DNA of 12,768 nucleotides from UBA668 sp046086305 (lineage in GTDB: Bacteria > Actinomycetota > Acidimicrobiia > Acidimicrobiales > Ilumatobacteraceae): assembly GCA_046086305.1 (NCBI GenBank), contig JBJSXI010000077.1, forward strand, positions 1-12,768. Reading direction: 5' to 3'. Shown here in pieces: positions 1 to 6,255 of this stretch (position 1 is its first letter; each line of letters starts with the position of its first letter). Under the pieces are notes generated by a model. That model did no database searches, was not told the origin of the DNA, and saw only the letters and a list, made by a program, of their open reading frames with translations. The position numbers were made by a program, and so were the translations under genes.

Positions 1-58
1 CGAAGTTGGCGTCGCGGTCCTTCCATGCGATGTCATGCTGAATGGCGGCGAGGCGCAT
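1..58 (-). CDS. Carbon-nitrogen hydrolase (nitrilase superfamily), N-terminal fragment
   Basis: Only the first 19 codons lie in the window; the gene runs off the left edge on the minus strand. The ATG is at 58-56 and reads MRLAAIQHDIAWKDRDANF. This matches the first beta strand and following loop of nitrilase/omega-amidase type hydrolases, which typically begin 'M-hydrophobic-A-x-I-Q-x-D-I-x-W-x-D-x-x-A-N'. The family cleaves non-peptide C-N bonds of amides or nitriles with a Glu-Lys-Cys triad, none of which is visible here, so the substrate is unknown. It lies 64 nt downstream of the GNAT gene on the same strand, so co-transcription is plausible. No clear Shine-Dalgarno is visible. The call rests on a short N-terminal match only. 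Confidence 0.6.
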   Translation of the reverse strand, partial: MRLAAIQHDIAWKDRDANF

Positions 59-122
59 GCGCCAAGCGTACGCTGCGCGGGAGACGACGTCGCTGTGCCG
101 CCGTTAGCGCTGCGTCAGCAGA

Positions 123-617
123 TCAGCGCGCCGCGTCGAGCGGCAGCGCCAGCAGGCTGACGGTCTTCTTGCCGCCGTCGGTGTCCTGCTGGCCGACCTC
201 GCGGAACCCGATCGCATGGTGGAACTTTAGCGACGCCTCGTTGCGCGGCCTGACGTTCACCTCGCAGGTGAGCAGCGGCCACGAGCCACGCAGGCGATCG
301 ATCAGGACGTCGTAGAAGGCGCGGCCGATGCCGAGCCGGCGAAACTCGGGTAGCACGGCGATGCGATCCAGGTAGGCGAACTGCTCGTAGGTGCGGCTGA
401 ACCACCCGTAGTTGAGGCTGCCGTACGGCTGGCCGGGCCCGATCGCCCAGCAGAATCCGGCGAACTGCCCGTCGACCTCGGCGACCAGCGCCGCCTCGGC
501 AAGTGATGCGAGCCGTGCCACCTCGGGGCCGTCGAGTTCGTTGAGCTCGGGCACGTTGGCGTTGTTGAGCGCCAGGGCCGATGCCACGTGGCGTGCCTCG
601 AAATCGACGATCTGCAT
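123..617 (-). CDS. GNAT family N-acetyltransferase (COG3818-like)
   Basis: A 164-residue acetyltransferase that should transfer acetyl from acetyl-CoA to an amine; the acceptor is unknown. The acetyl-CoA pyrophosphate loop (motif A) is visible as RRLGIGRAF, preceded by the strand YLDRIAVLPEF. The C-terminal half has TCEVNVRPRNEASLKFHHAIGFREVG, typical of the GNAT core. The N-terminal pattern 'ALNNANVPELNELD' and the NYGWFSRTYEQFAYLDRI stretch match the COG3818 group as I know it. I chose the ATG at 617: the longer open frame up to 677 adds 20 residues that do not resemble the family, and a TATCGT box ends 8 nt before this ATG, which fits a near-leaderless transcript. It is divergent from msrA and co-directional with the C-N hydrolase fragment. 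Family assignment is firm; function is not. Confidence 0.88.
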   Translation of the reverse strand: MQIVDFEARHVASALALNNANVPELNELDGPEVARLASLAEAALVAEVDGQFAGFCWAIGPGQPYGSLNYGWFSRTYEQFAYLDRIAVLPEFRRLGIGRAFYDVLIDRLRGSWPLLTCEVNVRPRNEASLKFHHAIGFREVGQQDTDGGKKTVSLLALPLDAAR

Positions 618-714
618 CGCCGTGCACGATATGCGACCGCATCCACGACTGGCGGTCGGCGGTTGTTCGCTGCGCACGAGGCGACACGGAGTGCGCGCTT
701 CGTAGGCTTACCGC
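618..714. promoter_or_regulatory. Divergent promoter region, GNAT gene / msrA
   Basis: This 97-nt gap should hold both promoters. On the plus strand TAGGCT (703-708) ends 6 nt before the msrA ATG, which would place the transcript start at or next to the A of the start codon. On the minus strand TATCGT (631-626) ends 8 nt before the GNAT ATG. Both fit the actinobacterial TANNNT -10 pattern; no convincing -35 is seen for either, and neither gene has a good Shine-Dalgarno. A 7-bp inverted repeat, CGACCGC (634-640) and GCGGTCG (652-658) with an 11-nt spacer, lies just upstream of the GNAT -10 and could be an operator. The repeat is short enough to arise by chance in such GC-rich DNA. Confidence 0.45.
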
Positions 715-1362
715 ATGCTGTTCCGCAGAAAGACCGAGATGGTGAGTCCCGACGCCGCGCTGCCGGGCCGCACCGACCAGCAGATGCCCATTCCCGCAGC
801 GCACTTCGTGCTCGGCACGCCGCTCGAGGGGCCGTGGCCCGAGGGCATGGCCACGGCGGTGTTCGGCATGGGCTGCTTCTGGGGTGCCGAGCGCAAGTTC
901 TGGCAACTCGAGGGCGTCCACTCCACGGCGGTCGGGTACGCGGGCGGGTACACGCCGAACGCCACCTACGAGGAGGCATGCAGCGGGCTCACCGGCCATG
1001 CCGAGGTGGTGCTGGTGGTATTCGATCCCGCAGCGATCTCCTTCGAGCGGCTGCTGCAGGTGTTCTGGGAGAGCCACGACCCCACGCAGGGAATGCGCCA
1101 GGGCAACGACGTCGGCACGCAGTACCGCAGTGTGGTGCTCACCACCGATCCGTCGCAGGTGCCGCTGGTCGAGCGCAGCATGGCGGTGTTCGGCGAGCGT
1201 CTCGCCGCTGCCGGCTACGGGCCGATCACCACCGAGGTGAAGCCCCTCGACCACTTCTGGTACGCCGAGCCGTATCACCAGCAGTACCTCGGCAAGAACC
1301 CCGACGGCTACTGCGGGCTCGGCGGCACCGGCGTGTCGTGCCCCGTCGGCCTGCAGGCGTAG
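715..1362 (+). CDS. msrA: Peptide methionine sulfoxide reductase MsrA
   Basis: Reduces the S-epimer of methionine sulfoxide in proteins and free methionine in the cytosol, using thioredoxin. The 215-residue protein has the catalytic GCFWGAE motif with Cys54, then the family blocks GYAGGYTPNATYEEACSGLTGHAE and HDPTQGMRQGNDVGTQYRS. The C-terminal stretch holds two further cysteines, Cys200 and Cys209, in GYCGLGGTGVSCPVG, so it is the three-cysteine type that regenerates through two successive disulfides, as in E. coli MsrA. The N-terminal extension (SPDAALPGR) also matches the long E. coli-type form, which supports the ATG at 715. A TAGGCT box ends 6 nt upstream, suggesting a leaderless mRNA. 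It is divergent from the GNAT gene; no msrB is in the window. Confidence 0.97.
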   Translation: MLFRRKTEMVSPDAALPGRTDQQMPIPAAHFVLGTPLEGPWPEGMATAVFGMGCFWGAERKFWQLEGVHSTAVGYAGGYTPNATYEEACSGLTGHAEVVLVVFDPAAISFERLLQVFWESHDPTQGMRQGNDVGTQYRSVVLTTDPSQVPLVERSMAVFGERLAAAGYGPITTEVKPLDHFWYAEPYHQQYLGKNPDGYCGLGGTGVSCPVGLQA

Positions 1363-1373
1363 CACGCCGTCGT

Positions 1374-1403
1374 GCAGCGGCGTCGCCCGTCGGCGACGGC
1401 TGC
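1374..1403. terminator. Hairpin between convergent msrA and CoA-transferase genes
   Basis: A perfect 7-bp stem, CGTCGCC (1381-1387) and GGCGACG (1392-1398), closes a 4-nt loop. It extends by 5 bp (GCAGC 1374-1378 with GCTGC 1399-1403) across a two-base bulge. It fills the 43-nt gap between the stops of msrA and the minus-strand CoA-transferase, so it could end transcription from both sides. Neither side has a T-tract, so termination is inferred from placement and stem stability only. Confidence 0.5.
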
Positions 1404-1405
1404 TG

Positions 1406-2569
1406 TCAGCGGTCGGTGGTGCTGTCGAAGGCGGCCCAGCCGCGCTCGCGTATGGCATCACCGTCGGCGTCGAGTCCTCGGCCTCGCCACCGCAGCGCAC
1501 CGGGCGTGGCGCTGAGCCGCGCCAACAGGCCCTGCATCGGCGTGCCGTCGAGCTCGACGATCGCCTGACGCGCCGCGAAGTGCGGGTCGGCAGCGATGTC
1601 TGCCATGGTCATCACCGGGCCGATTGCTGCGTCAGCGGCCGTGAACGCGGCCATCACCTCGTCGCGCGGACGGGCTGCGCACCAGTCGCGCATCACGCGC
1701 TCGAGGTCGTCGCGATGCTGCATCCGCGAGGCAAAGTCGGCGAACCGCACGTCGTCCGCGACGCCGAGCACGCCCAGTACGCGCGATGCCACCGACTCGC
1801 TCGACGTGCTGAGCCCCACCCATTGGCCGTCGGCGCACTGATACGTGCCGCGCGGCACCGAGTAGGGGAGCCCGGCGCCCATGCGCGTCTGCATCTCGCC
1901 GGTGAGCCCGAACAGCGTGACGAGCGGGCTCATCACCTGCAGCAGGCTCTCGACAAGGCTCACGTCGACCACCTGGCCGACGCCGCTGTGCACGGCCACC
2001 ATCGTCGCAAAGGCGGCGGTGAGGCCCGTGAGTTCGTCGGTGAGCGCGATCGGCGGCAGCAGCGGCTGCCCGTCGGGAAGTCCGCTGATGGCCGCCAGCC
2101 CCGACATGCTCTCGGCGACGGTGGCGAAGCCCGGCCGATCGCGGTACGGGCCCGTCTGCCCGAAGCCGGTCACCCGCGTCACCACGAGTCGCGCATTCGT
2201 GGCGTGCAGTGCGTTGGGTGCAAGGCCGAGCCGCTCTAGCGTGCCGGGTCGAAAGTTCTCGACGAGCACGTCGGCGTCGTCGAGCAGGCGGCGCAGCACG
2301 CCGAGGTCGTCGTCGCTCTTCAGGTCGAGGGCGATGGTCCGCTTGTTGCGGTTGACCAACTGCCACCACATGCTCTCGCCGGTGCGGTCGTCGATCCACG
2401 CGAAGCGGCGCATCGTGTCGCCGCCGTCTGGTCGCTCGACCTTGATGACATCGGCGCCGAAGTCGGCGAGGTAGCGGGCGCAGTTCGGGCCGGCGACCAC
2501 CGTGGACAGATCGACCACGCGCAGTCCCGACAGCGGAGCCCGGGCTGTCGACGGCGTCGCAGCGTCCAT
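1406..2569 (-). CDS. Class III CoA-transferase (CaiB/BaiF family)
   Basis: A 387-residue transferase that moves CoA from an acyl-CoA to a carboxylic acid through a covalent aspartyl intermediate. Family landmarks in order: LSGLRVVDLSTVVAGP near the N-terminus, ADFGADVIKVERPDGGD, the NRNKRTIALDLKS block, ADVLVENFRPGTLERLGL, TGFGQTGPYRDRPGF, and Asp178 in ALTDELTG at the position of the catalytic aspartate. The ATG at 2569 overlaps by one base the TGA of the metallophosphoesterase (TGATG), so translation is probably coupled. Longer in-frame sequence upstream is the shadow of that gene. It is the last gene of the carboxylase operon. The acid and CoA donor cannot be read from sequence; relatives act on carnitine, oxalate, mesaconate, succinate or 2-methylacyl-CoA epimers. 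Confidence 0.93.
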   Translation of the reverse strand: MDAATPSTARAPLSGLRVVDLSTVVAGPNCARYLADFGADVIKVERPDGGDTMRRFAWIDDRTGESMWWQLVNRNKRTIALDLKSDDDLGVLRRLLDDADVLVENFRPGTLERLGLAPNALHATNARLVVTRVTGFGQTGPYRDRPGFATVAESMSGLAAISGLPDGQPLLPPIALTDELTGLTAAFATMVAVHSGVGQVVDVSLVESLLQVMSPLVTLFGLTGEMQTRMGAGLPYSVPRGTYQCADGQWVGLSTSSESVASRVLGVLGVADDVRFADFASRMQHRDDLERVMRDWCAARPRDEVMAAFTAADAAIGPVMTMADIAADPHFAARQAIVELDGTPMQGLLARLSATPGALRWRGRGLDADGDAIRERGWAAFDSTTDR

Positions 2570-3597
2570 CAGCGCAGGCTGATTTCGAAGCAGCGGTGCT
2601 CGAGTTCGCCCATCGCGTACGACTGGTAGTCGATGCCGAAGTCGCTGTAGAGGTAGCGGCAGCGCTCGCTCCACTGCAGCGCGTCGGGCGCCGAGATTCG
2701 GTGCACCACCTGCAGGATGCCGCCCTCGAACACGCGATACTCGGCCCACGTGCCGGGGAAGTCCTTCACGCAGCCGACTTCGATGCTGGGGATCCCGCAC
2801 GGCATCGAGCGCACTCGGTGCCGGTGCGTGTGCCCCGCCGTGTAGGCGACCAGCGACCTTCGCCGTTCGGCCATGTCGGCGAGTCGGTCGCTCGGATCGG
2901 GATGGATGCCGAAGTAGTCGTCGCTGCGGTGGCCGTTCGCGCCGGGCAGCCACTGCTGGTGGTGGCCCATGGCGATCGTCGGGCGATCAGCACCGGCCAG
3001 CATCGCATCGAGCCACTCGAGCTGTTCGTCCTCGAGGAAGCCCGTGGTGACGCCGGCGGTGACCGTGTCGAGCAGCGCAACGTGCACGCCCGGCAGTGAG
3101 ATCCAGTGGTCGCCGGCGTAGTCCTGCTGGCCGCGGTAGGCGTCGTGGTTGCCGCGCACCACGTGCAGGCGCTCGCCGAACAGCGTGCGATAGCACGACT
3201 CGAACGCGGCGAACTCGTCGGGTGCCCCGTCGAGCGTGAGATCGCCCTTGACGATGACGGCATCGGGCTCGATGGCCGCGATTTCGGCGGCGGCCGCGCG
3301 GTTCATCACTTCGGGATACGGCAGGTCGCCGGGATCCGAGCGCTGGATGGGGCCCTGCGGGTTGTCGTCGATGCGGCCGCACTCGAGCTCGCCGAAGTGC
3401 ACGTCGTTGACCGTGGCGATGCGGCACAGCAGCTCGCCGGGTGGCCGCGGCAGCGTGGTGGCAGTGATGCCCTCGACGTCGTACCGAGTGGAGGGCGCCA
3501 GCCCGTCGAGGCGGATCACCTCGTCGCCGCGGTGGGCGACGATGCAGTCGTCGGCGATGGTGGTGATCTCGAGTGCCTGGTCGGCCACGGCACTCAC
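2569..3597 (-). CDS. Calcineurin-like metallophosphoesterase
   Basis: A 342-residue phosphoesterase with all five dinuclear metal motifs: Asp65-x-His67 (VNDVHFGE), Asp119 in VIVKGDLT, Asn150-His151 in RGNHD, His212 in MGHHQ, and His256/His258 in AGHTHRHR. The first 55 residues contain RLDGLAPSTRYDVEG, which looks like the fibronectin-type N-terminal domain of purple-acid-phosphatase-like enzymes. No signal peptide is evident, so it is probably cytosolic. The start is uncertain: I chose the GTG at 3597, but a GTG three codons later (3588) is equally possible, and the longer frame upstream overlaps the epsilon gene in another frame and looks noncoding. It begins 34 nt after the epsilon subunit stop and overlaps the CoA-transferase start. 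The natural phosphoester (nucleotide, CoA derivative or other) is unknown. Confidence 0.87.
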   Translation of the reverse strand: MSAVADQALEITTIADDCIVAHRGDEVIRLDGLAPSTRYDVEGITATTLPRPPGELLCRIATVNDVHFGELECGRIDDNPQGPIQRSDPGDLPYPEVMNRAAAAEIAAIEPDAVIVKGDLTLDGAPDEFAAFESCYRTLFGERLHVVRGNHDAYRGQQDYAGDHWISLPGVHVALLDTVTAGVTTGFLEDEQLEWLDAMLAGADRPTIAMGHHQQWLPGANGHRSDDYFGIHPDPSDRLADMAERRRSLVAYTAGHTHRHRVRSMPCGIPSIEVGCVKDFPGTWAEYRVFEGGILQVVHRISAPDALQWSERCRYLYSDFGIDYQSYAMGELEHRCFEISLR

Positions 3598-3631
3598 GGT
3601 ATCGGTGCGACGACAGGTCGCCCGATCGCGG

Positions 3632-3823
3632 TCAGAGGAAGGGTCGGCCGCGCCGAGATGGCAGGGGCATCGCCCACCACCGGTTGCTGAACCGCCAGGT
3701 GGGCGTGCGCAGTGGGCTGTCGGGGGGTGGTGCCAGCATCGGCCGGGGCCACAGCGCCTCGACGGCGGCTGCGATGGCAACGGCCTCGTCGTCGGTCGGG
3801 GCGGGCGAGATGTCGGATGCCAT
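3632..3823 (-). CDS. Acyl-CoA carboxylase epsilon-like small subunit
   Basis: A 63-residue protein starting at the ATG at 3823, 8 nt after the stop of the beta subunit. Actinobacterial acyl-CoA carboxylases often have a tiny epsilon subunit encoded directly after the carboxyltransferase; it bridges or stabilises the alpha-beta complex. In this protein an acidic N-terminus with DDEAVAIAAAVEALW (a likely helix) is followed by a Pro-rich stretch and then a Trp/Arg-rich tail, TPTWRFSNRWWAMP. An N-terminal helix with a WRF-x-x-RWW tail is what I expect for this group, but epsilon sequences diverge strongly, so much of the call rests on position and size. It is easily missed because it is so short and its frame continues open into the beta gene. 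Confidence 0.75.
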   Translation of the reverse strand: MASDISPAPTDDEAVAIAAAVEALWPRPMLAPPPDSPLRTPTWRFSNRWWAMPLPSRRGRPFL

Positions 3824-3831
3824 GCGCGTGC

Positions 3832-5388
3832 TCAGAGCGGCATGTTGCCGTGCTTGCGCTTGGGCAGGTCGGACCGCTTGGTGCGCAGCATGCGCAGCCC
3901 GGCGACCACCTTCTGGCGCGTCTCGGCAGGGTCGATGACATCGTCGACGTAGCCGCGCTCGGCAGCGTTGTAGGGGTTGGCGTAGCGCTCGGTGTACTCG
4001 GCGACGAGCTCGGCGCGGCGTGCCGCAGGATCGGCGGCCTGCTGCAGCTCGCGGCGGTAGACGATCTCGACGGCTCCCTGCGGCCCCATGACGGCGAGCT
4101 CGGCGGTGGGCCATGCGTAGGCGAGGTCGGCGCCGATGCTCTTGCTGTTCATCACCACGTACGCACCGCCGTATGCCTTGCGCGTGATCACCTGGATGCG
4201 CGGCACGGTGGCCTCGCAGAAGGCGTACAGCAGCTTCGCGCCGTGGCGGATGATGCCGCTGTACTCCTGGTCGACGCCTGGCAGGAAGCCGGGCACGTCG
4301 ACGAACGTGACGAGCGGGATGTTGAACGCATCGCAGGTGCGCACGAAGCGGGCAGCCTTCTCGCTGCTCTCGATGTCGAGCACGCCGGCCAGCACCATCG
4401 GCTGGTTGCCGACGATGCCGACGGTCTGGCCGTCGATGCGGCTGAATCCGCAGACGATGCTCTTCGCCCAGTGGGGGAAGTACTCGAAGAACTCGCCGTC
4501 GTCGACGACGTCGCGGATGACGGCCTTCATGTCGTACGGCTGGTTGGGGCTGGCGGGCAGGATGGTGCGCAGGTCCTCGCACAGCCGCTCGCCGTCGTCG
4601 GTGGTGGCGACGGCCGGGGCTTCCTCGAGGTTGTTGCTGGGCAGGAACCCGAGCAGGAACCGCACGTCGTCAAGGCAACTTTTCTCGTCGCCCGACACGA
4701 ACGTGGCGACACCGCTCTTGCTGGCGTGGCTCATCGCGCCGCCGAGTTCCTCGAGCGTGACGTCCTCACCGGTGACGGTCTTCACGACGTCGGGCCCGGT
4801 GATGAACATGTGGCTGGTCTCTCGGACCATGAAGATGAAGTCGGTCATCGCCGGGCTGTACACCGCACCGCCCGCGCACGGCCCGAGGATGACCGAGATC
4901 TGTGGCACGACGCCGCTGGACAGCACGTTGCGGTAGAAGATGCCGCCATAGCTGGCGAGGCTGACGACACCCTCTTGGATACGTGCGCCCGCCCCGTCGT
5001 TGAGGCCGACGACTGGTGCTCCCACCTTCAGGGCGAGGTCCATCAGTTTGTGGATCTTCTCGGCGAAGACCTCGCCGAGGGCACCGCCGAACACCGTGAA
5101 GTCCTGGCTGAAGACGAACACCTTGCGTCCGTCGATGGTGCCCCACCCGGTGATCACCCCGTCGGTGTACGGGCGGTCCTCGAGACCCGCCGCATGGGCC
5201 CGGTGTCGGGCGAGGAGGTCGAGTTCGTGGAAGGTTCCGGGGTCGAGGAGGTAGTCGATGCGCTCGCGGGCGAGCAACTTGCCCTTCTCGTGTTGCCGCT
5301 CGACGGCTCGTGGTGAACCTGCGTTGAACGCCTGGCGCCGCCGCTCGTGGAGATCCGCGAGCTTGTCGGCCATCGGGTCGGTGGTCAC
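3832..5388 (-). CDS. Acyl-CoA carboxylase beta subunit (carboxyltransferase)
   Basis: Carboxyltransferase of a biotin-dependent acetyl/propionyl-CoA carboxylase: it moves CO2 from carboxybiotin on the alpha subunit (not in this window) to an acyl-CoA. The 518-residue length is normal. The N-terminal domain has FSQDFTVFGGALGE, NDGAGARIQEG and the oxyanion-hole segment GPCAGGAVYSPAMTD. The C-terminal domain has VDVPGFLPG, RKAYGGAY and WPTAELAVMGPQGAVE. Val411 follows GGAY at the position known to tune propionyl- versus acetyl-CoA preference (Asp in strict PccB enzymes). I chose the GTG at 5388 because TAGCGT ends 7 nt before it, fitting a leaderless start; the ATG at 5373 is the alternative. 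It heads an operon with the epsilon subunit, the metallophosphoesterase and the CoA-transferase. Confidence 0.96.
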   Translation of the reverse strand: MTTDPMADKLADLHERRRQAFNAGSPRAVERQHEKGKLLARERIDYLLDPGTFHELDLLARHRAHAAGLEDRPYTDGVITGWGTIDGRKVFVFSQDFTVFGGALGEVFAEKIHKLMDLALKVGAPVVGLNDGAGARIQEGVVSLASYGGIFYRNVLSSGVVPQISVILGPCAGGAVYSPAMTDFIFMVRETSHMFITGPDVVKTVTGEDVTLEELGGAMSHASKSGVATFVSGDEKSCLDDVRFLLGFLPSNNLEEAPAVATTDDGERLCEDLRTILPASPNQPYDMKAVIRDVVDDGEFFEYFPHWAKSIVCGFSRIDGQTVGIVGNQPMVLAGVLDIESSEKAARFVRTCDAFNIPLVTFVDVPGFLPGVDQEYSGIIRHGAKLLYAFCEATVPRIQVITRKAYGGAYVVMNSKSIGADLAYAWPTAELAVMGPQGAVEIVYRRELQQAADPAARRAELVAEYTERYANPYNAAERGYVDDVIDPAETRQKVVAGLRMLRTKRSDLPKRKHGNMPL

Positions 5389-5419
5389 GGGCGAGACGCT
5401 AGTCGGCCCGTGACCACCG
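5379..5419. promoter_or_regulatory. 14-bp perfect inverted repeat bracketing the carboxylase promoter
   Basis: Left arm CGGTGGTCACGGGC (5379-5392) and right arm GCCCGTGACCACCG (5406-5419) are exact reverse complements with a 13-nt spacer. The minus-strand -10 box TAGCGT (5401-5396) sits inside the spacer, and the putative GTG start (5388-5386) lies inside the left arm. Each arm contains GTG-NN-CAC, a partial dyad. If transcription starts at the GTG, the RNA would carry only one arm, so a DNA operator for a dimeric repressor is more likely than an RNA hairpin. A terminator for the upstream SIMPL gene is the alternative, but no T-run follows. Confidence 0.6.
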
Positions 5420-5451
5420 CTTCCCACCCACCGGGATGGGGTGAATCGGGA

Positions 5452-6201
5452 TCAGGTGAGTTCGAAGACCACCGTGACACTCACCGAGAGCTGTTGCGAG
5501 CCTGGTTCGACGGGTGTCGGTGTCGACCCACCATCGGACGGCTTGTCGCCCTCTTCGTAGATCGGCGTGTAGGCCACGGTGACCTCGCTGATCTGGAGGA
5601 CGTCGCCCACGTCGACGCCAGCCGCGTCGGCGTACTGACGGGCACGCTCGACAGCGTTGTCGATCGCCGCAGCTCGCGCGTCGGCGAGCACGGGCTCGGT
5701 GTCGTCGACGAAGAACGAGATGCCACTGATCATGACGACTCCGCCTGCAGCCGCCGCAGCAACGTCGATGACCTCACCGGTGCGGTCGAGATCACGAACC
5801 TTCACGGTGATCGAGTTCGAGGCGTTGTAGCCGTTGATCCGGTTCGACGAGTTGTACATCGGATAGACGTTGATGCTCGTCGTCGTGATGTCAGCGGCGT
5901 CGATCCCGGTGTCCTTGACCGCCTCGATCAAGGCCGTCGCGGCAACGTTGGCACGTTCGAGCGCTTCGGTCGCCGTGGGGCCGGTGACCTGGACGCCAAG
6001 TCCGATCGTCGCAGTATCGGGTGCAACAGTGACGATGCCGGCGCCGCTCACCGCGATGGTCCGGCCGACGCCGTCGGAACCGCTCTCGACGAGCACCTCG
6101 GTCTTCCGGTCACCTTGCAGAGCAATGCCGGTGACGGCACCGAGGGAGAGGACTCCGATCGCCGCTCCTGCGGCGAGTGTGATTCCGAGGGACGTTCTCA
6201 T
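5452..6201 (-). CDS. SIMPL (DUF541) domain protein, membrane-anchored/secreted
   Basis: A 249-residue protein with an N-terminal hydrophobic segment (about residues 5-29, SLGITLAAGAAIGVLSLGAV) that acts as signal peptide or anchor. After it comes the SIMPL core: TIAVSGAGIVTVAPDTATIGLGVQVTG, the helix TATEALERANVAATALIEAVK, a 'GIDAADITTTSINVYPMY' strand, and ARAAAIDNAVERARQYADAAGV followed by GDVLQISEV. The family includes E. coli YggE and periplasmic immunogenic proteins; roles in oxidative stress and envelope maintenance are reported but the biochemistry is poorly defined. The ATG at 6201 is set by a strong Shine-Dalgarno (GAGGAGG, 5 nt before the ATG). It follows the CopC/CopD-like gene by 54 nt on the same strand, so the two probably form an operon. 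A Gly/Pro/Thr-rich insert precedes the last strand. Confidence 0.88.
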   Translation of the reverse strand: MRTSLGITLAAGAAIGVLSLGAVTGIALQGDRKTEVLVESGSDGVGRTIAVSGAGIVTVAPDTATIGLGVQVTGPTATEALERANVAATALIEAVKDTGIDAADITTTSINVYPMYNSSNRINGYNASNSITVKVRDLDRTGEVIDVAAAAAGGVVMISGISFFVDDTEPVLADARAAAIDNAVERARQYADAAGVDVGDVLQISEVTVAYTPIYEEGDKPSDGGSTPTPVEPGSQQLSVSVTVVFELT

Positions 6202-6255
6202 GATGACCTCCTCACCGGTTCGACGCTCGTGGCCGAGCAATCGGTTCCGGGGTGG

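Noticed and set aside
115..1500. Minus-strand open frame (461 codons) spanning msrA and the GNAT gene
   Set aside because: It overlaps two well-supported genes in other frames and reads as Arg/His-rich shadow sequence.
3712..5316. Long plus-strand open frame (534 codons) opposite the carboxylase beta gene
   Set aside because: It is antisense to a clearly recognised enzyme and is a by-product of G/C-biased third positions; its translation resembles no family.
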